From NCBI RefSeq assembly GCF_024609805.1, contig NZ_JANFVR010000011.1, positions 1 through 36,256 of the forward strand: a stretch of 36,256 bases of DNA. Direction: 5' to 3'. The stretch's first letter is position 1, and the number at the start of each line of letters is the position of its first letter. Below, one piece after another: positions 16,724 to 23,492 of this stretch. The position numbers and the translations under genes were made by a program. The notes below the pieces were generated by a model. That model saw only the letters and a list, made by a program, of their open reading frames with translations. It had not been told where the DNA came from and did not search any database. This stretch comes from Tahibacter caeni (GTDB taxonomy: Bacteria; Pseudomonadota; Gammaproteobacteria; Xanthomonadales; Rhodanobacteraceae).

Positions 16724-17113
16724 ATGCGCGCGTTGCTGATCCTGCTCGCCGGCCTGCTGATCGGCGCCCTCATCGCGTTCAGCGCGGCCAACTCCCTGCA
16801 CCAGCGCAACGCCTGGGCGCGCGGCGTCATGAACGTGCTGCAGCATCATCTGGGCGAGCTGCGCCGCCTGCAGCGCAGCAGCGACTGCGCCGCCGCGCGC
16901 AGCGCCGTGCATTTCCGCCGCCTCGCCGAGACCGCCGCGGACATCACGCCGTCCCACCCGGACCAGAGCGCCGACTTTGCCGAGCAGGCGCGCCGCTTCG
17001 TCGAGGCGAGCGGGCGCCGGGCGGCCGAGGCGCCGGCCGACTGCCGCGCTCTGGACGAGGCCCTGCAACAGACCGGCGAGGCCTGCCAGAACTGCCACCG
17101 CGACTACCGCTAA
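16724..17113 (+). CDS. Cytochrome c'-like (class II) haem protein
   Basis: The 129-residue product has an N-terminal membrane segment or signal (RALLILLAGLLIGALIAFSA) and a helical body. It ends in GEACQNCHRDYR, where C121-x-x-C124-H125 is a single covalent haem site five residues from the C-terminus. A C-terminal CxxCHxxY/F is the hallmark of class II cytochromes c (cytochrome c' and c556), four-helix proteins known for binding NO. The exact subclass is not certain. ATG 16724 is the first codon before the hydrophobic segment. The quorum-sensing kinase gene begins 176 bp downstream. Confidence 0.8.
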   Translation: MRALLILLAGLLIGALIAFSAANSLHQRNAWARGVMNVLQHHLGELRRLQRSSDCAAARSAVHFRRLAETAADITPSHPDQSADFAEQARRFVEASGRRAAEAPADCRALDEALQQTGEACQNCHRDYR

Positions 17114-17289
17114 GCGCTTGATTTGCTGAAGTGCGACGTCGCCGACGACGGCCCGCGGCCATGCCGGCCGGCACAGCTGTTCACCGCCGCACAGAACGCG
17201 CACTCGCCCCATAATCGCGCAATTCCACTAGTATCGAAGCCGTTTCCCAGACCGGGCGCCGCCGATGACGGCGCCATCCGCGGGCGCGC

Positions 17290-18660
17290 ATGAATACGAG
17301 TGAGGCCATCCATACCGCCAGCCGCCGCCTGCACGGAATGCCGCGGCTCGTCTGGTGGCAGCTCAAGCGCGTCTGGCGCCGCTTCGAGACCACGATCTTC
17401 ACGCGCGCCCGCTATTCCGAGCCGAAGATGCGCTGGATGGGCGCGCTCGGCGTGTTCGGCTTTCCGACCTATTACTTCGTCTGGGCCAAGCTGCTGCCGC
17501 AGCCGTACGAGAGCCTCGGCCTGCGCCTGTTCGGCTCGCTGCTATTCCTGCCGCTAATGCTGGTCAGCCTCTGGCCCAGCCGCCTGCGCGCCTGGCTGCC
17601 GCTGTACTGGTATCTGGCAATGACGTTCGCGCTGCCGTTCTTCTTTTCCTACATGCTGCTGCAGAACGGCGGCACGGTCGCGTGGCTGCTGTCGCACCTG
17701 ATCTCGGTGTTCCTGATGGTCATGCTGTTCGACATGGGCAGCTTCATCGTGACCGGGCTGATCGGCACCCTGCTCGCGGTGTTCGCCTACATGCTCGCGC
17801 CGGCGCAACCGATCGCGAGCGCGGCGCTGCTGGCCTACTCGCCGGTCTGGGCGTTCGCGATCATTTCCGGTTCGGTGTTCAGTATTTCGCACAGCATGAG
17901 CAACCAGGCGCGCATCGACGCGATCATCGCCGCGACCAACAACATCGCCCACGAGCTGCGCACGCCGCTGGCCTCGGTGCGCATCGCGACGCAGGCCGTC
18001 GACCGCTTCCTGCCGCTGCTGGCCGACTCGCACCGCCGCGCGGTCGAGGCGCGCCTGGACGTGCCGGAGCTGCGCGAATCGCAGCTCGCGCGCCTGTCCA
18101 AGGCCATGGAGACCATAGGCCGCGAGGTCGAGCACGCCAACACGGTCATCGACATGCTGCTGGTCGCCGCTCGGCCGATCGGCAACGTGCAGGTCGAGAA
18201 CGTCTCGGCGCTGGAATGCCTGCACGAAGCGCTCGAACGCTATCCGTTCGGCTCGCAGCACGAGCGCAGCCGCGTCTCGATCGGCACGGCCGAGGACTTC
18301 CAGTTCGTCGGCTCGCGCCTGCTGCTGGTCCACGTGCTGTTCAATCTGATAAAAAATGCCTTATTCCACACCGGACGCGCCGGCAAGGGCAGCATCGTGC
18401 TCAGCGTTCACGCCGACGCAGGAGGCCAACGTGTCGTATGCCACGACAGCGGACCGGGCATTCCGCCCGACGTGCTGCAGCACATCTTCGAACGCTTCTA
18501 TTCGAGCGCGACCGACTACAGCACCGGCCTCGGCGTCGGCCTGTCGTTCGTGCGACTGGCGCTGGAACGCATGGGCGCGACGATAATCTGCCGCTCCACG
18601 TACGGCGAGTTCACCGAATTCACGATCGTATTCCCCGATCTCCTGCGGAGGGACAACTGA
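17290..18660 (+). CDS. lqsS: LqsS/CqsS-like membrane sensor histidine kinase
   Basis: Predicted receptor for the alpha-hydroxyketone signal made by the synthase two genes downstream. The 456-residue protein has a cytoplasmic N-terminus and about six membrane helices between residues 50 and 200 with very short loops and no periplasmic domain, the CqsS/LqsS sensor plan. The kinase core follows: H-box NNIAHELRTPLASV with phospho-acceptor His221, N-box FNLIKNALFH (351-360), G1 HDSGPGIP (385-392) and G2 GLGVGLSF (413-420). There is no attached receiver domain, unlike Vibrio CqsS but like Legionella LqsS. The stop overlaps the regulator's start (TGATG). Identification rests on topology plus the linked synthase, so LqsS-like is the safer name. 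Confidence 0.87.
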   Translation: MNTSEAIHTASRRLHGMPRLVWWQLKRVWRRFETTIFTRARYSEPKMRWMGALGVFGFPTYYFVWAKLLPQPYESLGLRLFGSLLFLPLMLVSLWPSRLRAWLPLYWYLAMTFALPFFFSYMLLQNGGTVAWLLSHLISVFLMVMLFDMGSFIVTGLIGTLLAVFAYMLAPAQPIASAALLAYSPVWAFAIISGSVFSISHSMSNQARIDAIIAATNNIAHELRTPLASVRIATQAVDRFLPLLADSHRRAVEARLDVPELRESQLARLSKAMETIGREVEHANTVIDMLLVAARPIGNVQVENVSALECLHEALERYPFGSQHERSRVSIGTAEDFQFVGSRLLLVHVLFNLIKNALFHTGRAGKGSIVLSVHADAGGQRVVCHDSGPGIPPDVLQHIFERFYSSATDYSTGLGVGLSFVRLALERMGATIICRSTYGEFTEFTIVFPDLLRRDN

Positions 18661-19685
18661 TGCAGCCCGGCGCCGCGACGATCCCGCCCTTCTATTTCCC
18701 GACCACGACGGTACTCGTCGACGATCACGAGGAATACCTCGACGTCGTGCCGCTGATGCTCGATCCGATGCTCCACCTGCGGCCGTTCAGCTCGCCGCGC
18801 ATGGCCCTGGCCGCGCTCGGCAGCGCCGGCAGCCGGCCCGTGCCCGGCGGCGGCTGGCTCTACCGCTGGAAGGACCGACCCTCGCAGACGCAGGAGCTGC
18901 TGGCCCTTGATGTGGACTCCATACACCGCATTGTTTACGACCCCGAGCGCTTTTCCGAAGTGTCCGTGCTCGTGGTCGACTACTTCATGCCCGAGATGGA
19001 CGGCGTCTCGTTTTGCAAGCGCCTCAACAATCCACTGATCGGCAAGATCCTGCTGACCGGCCGCGCCGAGGATTCGGTCGCGATCGAGGCATTCAATTCC
19101 GGTGTGATCGACCGCTTCATCCGCAAGAGCGATCCGCAGGCCATGGCCAAGCTGCAGGTCGCGATCCGCGAGCTGCAGCAGCGCTATTTCGAGCGCGCCG
19201 GCGCATTCGTCGCCGAGGCGCTGGCCATGGGCCGTTTCGGCTTCCTGCGCGATCCGGCGTTCCGCGCCGTGTTCGACTCGGTCGTCGCGACGTTCCAGCC
19301 GATCGAGTCCTACGTCGTCTGCAATCCGACCGGCGTGCTCATGCTCGATGCCTGGGGCGTAGGCCGTTTTCTGCTGGTGCAAACCGACGACGATCTGCGC
19401 GAGCAGCACGACGTCGCCGAAGACCGCGGAGCACCGGACACGGTGCTGCGCGCGCTGCGTTCCGGCAGCTCCCTGCCCTGGTTCTGGTCCAGCGGCGGCT
19501 TCTACAGTCCGCAGATCGCCGATCCGGCGGCGAACCTGTTCCCGGCCACGCCGATACGCGGCGAAACCTGCTATTACTTCAGCCTGATCGATCATCTGGA
19601 ACCGTTGCAGCTGGCTCACGTCAAGTCGTACCGGAACTGGCTGCGCGAGCAGGACAACGTCGACGTCCCGCCACGGGCGGGATGA
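18660..19685 (+). CDS. lqsR: LqsR-like response regulator
   Basis: The 341-residue protein is a receiver followed by a long output region. Receiver residues are all present: acidic pair D21-D22 in VLVDDHEEY, phospho-acceptor D107 in VVDYFMPEMDG, T133 in LLTGRA and K156 in DRFIRKSD. An insertion of about 40 residues (roughly 53-100) separates the first and third strands, as expected for LqsR relatives. The output region has no helix-turn-helix, GGDEF or other standard domain; it contains YVVCNPTGVLMLDAWG and a later CYYFSLIDHLEPLQLAHVKSYRNW. Length is close to that of Legionella LqsR. Start and kinase stop overlap, so the two proteins are made together as a pair. Confidence 0.85.
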   Translation: MQPGAATIPPFYFPTTTVLVDDHEEYLDVVPLMLDPMLHLRPFSSPRMALAALGSAGSRPVPGGGWLYRWKDRPSQTQELLALDVDSIHRIVYDPERFSEVSVLVVDYFMPEMDGVSFCKRLNNPLIGKILLTGRAEDSVAIEAFNSGVIDRFIRKSDPQAMAKLQVAIRELQQRYFERAGAFVAEALAMGRFGFLRDPAFRAVFDSVVATFQPIESYVVCNPTGVLMLDAWGVGRFLLVQTDDDLREQHDVAEDRGAPDTVLRALRSGSSLPWFWSSGGFYSPQIADPAANLFPATPIRGETCYYFSLIDHLEPLQLAHVKSYRNWLREQDNVDVPPRAG

Positions 19686-19700
19686 TCCAGCGGCACCGCG

Positions 19701-19806
19701 AAACCTCTCGATTCCGACCGGCCCAGGGCCGGGCCGGTCGTCCCGCTGCGGGAGCCACCGCAGCCAGCCAGGGAACGGCTTGGTCTATAACTCCCGTGAG
19801 AGGTTT
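19701..19806 (+). promoter_or_regulatory. Predicted RNA fold sequestering the synthase ribosome-binding site
   Basis: The leader before the synthase contains AAACCTCTC (19701-19709) and its exact complement GAGAGGTTT (19798-19806), extendable by one G-U pair. The right arm contains GAGAGG, the Shine-Dalgarno sequence of the synthase whose ATG is at 19813. Between the arms lie the two hairpins at 19715-19753. Pairing of the arms would hide the ribosome site on any transcript reading through from the kinase and regulator genes. A transcript starting inside the fold would lack the left arm and be free; a -10-like TATAAC is at 19786-19791. This is read from sequence only. Confidence 0.5.
19715..19753 (+). 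terminator. Tandem GC-rich hairpins between regulator and synthase genes
   Basis: CGACCGGCCC (19715-19724) and GGGCCGGTCG (19731-19740) form a perfect 10-bp stem with a 6-base loop. It is followed at once by TCCCG-CTG-CGGGA (19741-19753). No T-run follows, so this is not a standard intrinsic terminator. It could cause pausing, Rho-type termination, mRNA processing or stabilisation between the kinase/regulator pair and the synthase. Confidence 0.5.
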
Positions 19807-19812
19807 GCAGTC

Positions 19813-21102
19813 ATGAGTATTTCCTTCCCGTCAGTCGTCACTCCTTCTTTCCCGCAACTGCGGCCGGCTCCGGCGCCGGAACTGCCGGAATTCGCGCGCC
19901 AGCGCGTCGAGCGCTTCCACAACGAACGCGTCCAGGCCGGCTGGGGCGGACGCCACATCCTGCGCGGCCTGCGGCCCGGCGCGGATGCGCTGCACCTGCA
20001 GAGCAACGACTATCTCGCGCTCGCGCGCCATCCCGATATCGTCGAGGCGCAGCACGCCGCACTGGACGCCGCCGGCAACGGCGCGATGATGTCGAGCCTG
20101 TTCATGCAGCAGGACGACGATCCGCTGCATCTGCTCGAGCGCGAACTCGCGCTGGCCCTCGGCAGCGAGGAAACCATCCTGTGCCAGTCCGGCTACGTCG
20201 CGAACGTCGGCCTCGTGCAGAGCCTGGCCGGCGAGCGCACGCCGGTCTACATCGACATGCTCGCCCACACCTCGCTCTGGGAAGGCATACGTGCGGCCGG
20301 CGCGCAGGCCGTGCCGGTCTACCACAACGATCCGGAATACCTCGAGCGCCAGGTGCTGCGCCACGGTCCAGGCATCGTGCTCGTCGATTCGGTCTACAGC
20401 ACGAACGGCAGCCTCTGTCCGCTGACCGAGTTCGCCGCGATCACGCAGCGCCACGGCTGCATCTTCGTCGTCGACGAATCGCATTCGCTGGGCACCCATG
20501 GCGTGCACGGCGAAGGACTCGTCGCGAGCCTGGGCCTGGGCGACCGCGTGCATTTCGTGACCGCGAGCCTGGCCAAGGCCTATTGCTCGCGCGCGGGCCT
20601 GATCAGCTGCAGCCGGCGTTTCAAGCCGTATTTCGCGTTCGAGTCGCTGCCGGCGATCTTCTCCTCGGCGCTGCTGCCGCAGGAGCTCGCGAGCATCGAC
20701 GCCGCCCACCGCGTGATCCAGCGCGAAGGCTGGCGCCGCGCGCGCCTGCAGCACGTCACGCGGCGCGTGCGCGAATCGCTGCTGGAGCTCGGCTATCCGA
20801 TACGCGAGGGCAGCGAGCAGATCATCGCGCTGGAAGTCGGCAGCGAAGCGGCCGTCATGCGCGTGCGCGACCAGTTCGAGGCGGAAAACGTGTTCGGCGC
20901 GATCTTCTGCGCGCCGGCCACGGCCAAGAACCGCGCCTTGCTGCGCCTGACCCTGCACGCCGGCCTCGACGACGCGGCCGTGGCCCGGCTCGTCGACGCC
21001 TGCGCACGGCTGCGCGACAAGGTCGGTCTCGACGAATGGAGCGCGACGCGACGCGAACGGCGCCACGCGGCCAAGCCGGAGCTGCTGGCCGGCGTCGCCT
21101 GA
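19813..21102 (+). CDS. cqsA: CqsA/LqsA-family alpha-hydroxyketone autoinducer synthase
   Basis: A PLP-dependent acyl-CoA:amino-acid transferase of the alpha-oxoamine synthase family. Vibrio CqsA joins a medium-chain acyl-CoA to an amino acid on the way to CAI-1, and Legionella LqsA makes LAI-1. The 429-residue protein shows LHLQSNDYLALARHPDI near residue 61, the CoA-side segment CQSGYVANVGL, and VDESHSLGTHGVHGEG with D221 and H224 of the PLP site. The PLP-binding Lys255 lies in VTASLAKAYCSRAG. The motif spelling, the missing biotin or haem pathway genes and the linked kinase/regulator favour CqsA/LqsA over BioF or HemA. It is about 40 residues longer than Vibrio CqsA, mostly at the two ends. 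ATG 19813 has GAGAGG 9 bases upstream. Confidence 0.9.
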   Translation: MSISFPSVVTPSFPQLRPAPAPELPEFARQRVERFHNERVQAGWGGRHILRGLRPGADALHLQSNDYLALARHPDIVEAQHAALDAAGNGAMMSSLFMQQDDDPLHLLERELALALGSEETILCQSGYVANVGLVQSLAGERTPVYIDMLAHTSLWEGIRAAGAQAVPVYHNDPEYLERQVLRHGPGIVLVDSVYSTNGSLCPLTEFAAITQRHGCIFVVDESHSLGTHGVHGEGLVASLGLGDRVHFVTASLAKAYCSRAGLISCSRRFKPYFAFESLPAIFSSALLPQELASIDAAHRVIQREGWRRARLQHVTRRVRESLLELGYPIREGSEQIIALEVGSEAAVMRVRDQFEAENVFGAIFCAPATAKNRALLRLTLHAGLDDAAVARLVDACARLRDKVGLDEWSATRRERRHAAKPELLAGVA

Positions 21103-21124
21103 TCCAGCGACGGCGCAACACCGG

Positions 21125-21150
21125 AAAGGCGGCCGCAAGGCCGCCTTTTT
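21125..21150 (+). terminator. Intrinsic terminator after the synthase gene
   Basis: GGCGGCC-GCAA-GGCCGCC (21128-21145) is a perfect 7-bp stem with a stable GCAA loop followed by TTTTT. AAA precedes the stem, so it may also end pirin transcripts arriving on the minus strand. Confidence 0.93.
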
Positions 21151-21165
21151 CGTGCGCCGGACCGG

Positions 21166-22035
21166 TCAGTGCTCGGGCAGCGGAATGAACTCGGTCTCGC
21201 CGGGCACCGGCGGAAAGCGCCGTTCGCGCCAGGCATCCTTGGCCGCCTCGATGCGCTCGCGCGTGGTCGCGACGAAGTTCCACCATAGATGCCGCGGCCC
21301 ATCCAGCGGTTCGCCGCCGACCAGTGCGATGCGGCTGTCCGCGGTCGCGCGAAAGCGCGCGGCACCGGGCGGCAGCACGGCGAACTCGTTGCGCGCGACC
21401 GGCTGGCCGTCGACCTCGACGCTGCCGTCGACGACGTAGAGCGCACGTTCCGGATAGTCGGCCTCGATCGCGTGCTCGGCGCCGGCCTGCGCGTCGACGA
21501 GCACGTACAGGGTCGGCGACGGCGCGGCCACCGGCGACTCGGCGCCGTAGGCGCGGCCGATCAGCAGATGCAGCGCGGCGCCGGGGCGCTGCAGCCGCGG
21601 CAGACCGGCGCCGGCGTAATGGCGGAACCACGGTTCCGATTCTTCCTGCGCCTGCGGCAAGGCGACCCAGGTCTGCAGGCCGTGCAGGAACTGGCCCTGC
21701 GCATGTGCCTGGTCGGTGCCGCGCTCGGAATGCACGATGCCGCGGCCGGCGCTCATGAGATTGACGTCGCCCGGACGGATCTCCTGCACGGTGCCGAGGC
21801 TGTCGCGGTGCACCATGCGGCCGGCCAGCAGGTAGGTGATCGTGGCCAGGCCGATGTGCGGATGCGGCCGCACGTCGGTGCTGTCGCCCGGAGCGACCTG
21901 CTGCGGACCGAACTCGTCGAAGAACACGAACGGGCCGACCGAACGCGCGAGCCGGTGCGGCAGCGCGCGGCGCACGATGAAGCCGCCGCCGAGATCGTGG
22001 AGACGCGGTTCGATACGGATCACGGTGTCGCTCAT
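21166..22035 (-). CDS. Pirin-family cupin protein
   Basis: The 289-residue product is a bicupin of the pirin family. The metal ligands of pirin are present: H58 and H60 in RPHPHIGLATITY, H102 and E104 in GRGIVHSERG. The MVHRDSLGTVQEIRPGDVNLM segment and C-terminal second cupin (LYVVDGSVEVDG) also match. Members include quercetinases and redox- or stress-linked regulators; the specific role here is unknown. ATG 22035 is preceded by GGAGG. The cold-shock gene upstream has its own terminator, so pirin is probably transcribed separately. Confidence 0.92.
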   Translation of the reverse strand: MSDTVIRIEPRLHDLGGGFIVRRALPHRLARSVGPFVFFDEFGPQQVAPGDSTDVRPHPHIGLATITYLLAGRMVHRDSLGTVQEIRPGDVNLMSAGRGIVHSERGTDQAHAQGQFLHGLQTWVALPQAQEESEPWFRHYAGAGLPRLQRPGAALHLLIGRAYGAESPVAAPSPTLYVLVDAQAGAEHAIEADYPERALYVVDGSVEVDGQPVARNEFAVLPPGAARFRATADSRIALVGGEPLDGPRHLWWNFVATTRERIEAAKDAWRERRFPPVPGETEFIPLPEH

Positions 22036-22065
22036 CGGCGCCTCCGGCGGCAGCTCATGGCCAAT

Positions 22066-22095
22066 AAAAAACGCCACGAATCGCTTCGTGGCGTT
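22066..22095 (-). terminator. Intrinsic terminator of the cold-shock gene
   Basis: On the minus strand, AACGCCACGAA-GCGA-TTCGTGGCGTT forms a perfect 11-bp stem running into a run of six T (22071-22066). It lies 29 bases after the cold-shock stop and before the pirin start. Confidence 0.95.
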
Positions 22096-22123
22096 CGGAT
22101 TCCCCTGGCAACGCGTGTCGCGG

Positions 22124-22333
22124 TCAGACCGGGCTGACTTCGTCGGCCTGCAGGCCCTTCTGGCCCTGCACGACCTTGAAGCTGACCTTCTGGCCTTCCT
22201 GCAGACTCTTGAATCCGGTTCCGGTGATTGCGCGGAAGTGCACGAAGACGTCCTGGCCATTCTCACGCGCAATGAAGCCAAACCCCTTGGCATCGTTGAA
22301 CCACTTAACGGTACCAACCTCACGATCCGACAT
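22124..22333 (-). CDS. CspA-family cold-shock protein
   Basis: The 69-residue product is a single cold-shock domain that binds single-stranded RNA and DNA as a chaperone. RNP1 is visible as KGFGFIAR and RNP2 as VFVHF, after the typical opening [11 protein letters not shown]. It ends QADEVSPV. The start at 22333 has GGGAGAG upstream; a longer frame to 22435 covers its leader and is rejected. The gap of about 230 bp before the divergent hydrolase gene leaves room for the long, structured leader usual in cold-shock genes. Confidence 0.97.
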   Translation of the reverse strand: MSDREVGTVKWFNDAKGFGFIARENGQDVFVHFRAITGTGFKSLQEGQKVSFKVVQGQKGLQADEVSPV

Positions 22334-22360
22334 GAAACGCTCTCCCAAGCTTGAAACATA

Positions 22361-22374
22361 GACGGCATGCCGTC
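22361..22374 (-). promoter_or_regulatory. Perfect palindrome in the cold-shock gene leader
   Basis: GACGGCATGCCGTC is a perfect 14-bp palindrome lying 28 bases upstream of the cold-shock start codon. It could be an RNA hairpin in the leader or a protein-binding site. No direct evidence separates the two. Confidence 0.35.
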
Positions 22375-22563
22375 GGCTTACTGGTTGCAGGGCTCGAGAC
22401 AAAGCGATGAAGCGGATCGACCGATCGGCTGGCATCGGGTCAGACGTTCAGACCGTGCAAACACAGCCGGGCCAGTCTACTCAAGCTTTTTAACAAAATC
22501 GACAGTGACTGAACGGCGGCCGACCGGGTCGTCGGCCCGGACCGGCTGGGCTACCATCCGGCC

Positions 22564-23442
22564 ATGCCCGCCTCCTCCGCTGCGCCGGTCCCGGCGCCCG
22601 AATCCCTGCGCGTCGCCAGCGGCGACGGCCACGATGCCCAGCTGCTGCTCGCGTCGGCGGCGAATTCCGGTCCCTTCGGCCTGCTCTGGCTGCCGGCCCT
22701 CGGCGTGTCGGCGCGCAAGTACCGCCACTTCGCCGCGGCGCTTGCCGAGCGCGGCTGCCCGGTCGCACTGCACGAATGGCGCGGACACGAATCGAGCAAC
22801 CGCCGCGCGGCGCGCGGCTGCGACTGGGGCTACGCCGAACTGCTGCGCGACGTGGCCGCCTCGCGCGCCGCACTGGTCGCGGCATTTCCGGACCGGCGCT
22901 GGATACTCGGCGGCCACAGCCTCGGCGCACAGCTCGCGGCGCTGGCGCTCGCGCGCGACCCGGCCGACTACGCCGGCTACCTGCTCGTCGGCAGCGGCCA
23001 TCCCTGGTGGCGCACGTTTCCGGGCTGGCACAAGGCCGGCCTGCTGGTCGCGCCGGTCTGGTTCCGCGCGCTCGCCGCGCTCTGCGGCTATTTCCCGGGC
23101 GAGCGCACGGGCTTCGCCGGCCGCGAGGCACGCGGCGTCATGCAGGACTGGGCCGCGAGCGCACGCAGCGGCGACTATCGTCCGGCGCGCGTCGACTTCG
23201 ACGCCGAAGCGCGCCTGCGCGATCTGGAGCTGCCGGCCCTGGCCCTGCGCCTGCGCAGCGACGCCTATGCGCCGCCGGCCTCGCTGGAGCATCTGCTGGC
23301 CAAGTTGCCGCGGCTGCAGCTGCGCCGCGACACGATCGGCGACGACGAATTCAGCGGCGGCCGCGCCGGTCACTTCGACTGGATGCGCGAGCCCGAACCC
23401 GTGGCGCGGCGCGTGATGGAGTGGCTGGCCGGAATGCGTTGA
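22564..23442 (+). CDS. Alpha/beta-hydrolase-fold protein
   Basis: The 292-residue product has the serine-hydrolase nucleophile elbow GGHSLGAQ (Ser119), an oxyanion-side LWLPALGVSARKYRHFA, and a late His in GRAGHFDWM as the likely third member of the triad, with an Asp in LRLRSDAYAPP. This pattern matches a group of uncharacterised alpha/beta hydrolases (COG4757-like). There is no signal peptide, so it is cytoplasmic. The substrate is unknown. It is convergent with the fumarase gene. Confidence 0.85.
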   Translation: MPASSAAPVPAPESLRVASGDGHDAQLLLASAANSGPFGLLWLPALGVSARKYRHFAAALAERGCPVALHEWRGHESSNRRAARGCDWGYAELLRDVAASRAALVAAFPDRRWILGGHSLGAQLAALALARDPADYAGYLLVGSGHPWWRTFPGWHKAGLLVAPVWFRALAALCGYFPGERTGFAGREARGVMQDWAASARSGDYRPARVDFDAEARLRDLELPALALRLRSDAYAPPASLEHLLAKLPRLQLRRDTIGDDEFSGGRAGHFDWMREPEPVARRVMEWLAGMR

Positions 23443-23449
23443 CCTGCGC

Positions 23450-23466
23450 GGCGCTCAGACAGCGCC
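23450..23466. terminator. Weak terminator-like hairpin between convergent genes
   Basis: GGCGCT-CAGAC-AGCGCC forms a 6-bp perfect stem in the 50-bp gap between the hydrolase and fumarase stops. No T-run follows on either strand, so it is at best a weak or Rho-assisted stop. Confidence 0.3.
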
Positions 23467-23492
23467 ACGTGCCGCCGTCGGGTTCGAGCGCC

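Noticed and set aside
12570..16739. 1389-codon plus-strand frame spanning mgtE to tcdA
   Set aside because: It crosses five recognisable genes on both strands in the wrong phase and has no domain.
19813..21102. Synthase as BioF (8-amino-7-oxononanoate synthase), Kbl or HemA
   Set aside because: No biotin, threonine-degradation or haem genes are nearby, the kinase/regulator pair is linked, and the DESHSLGTHG motif fits CqsA/LqsA better. A tree would settle it.
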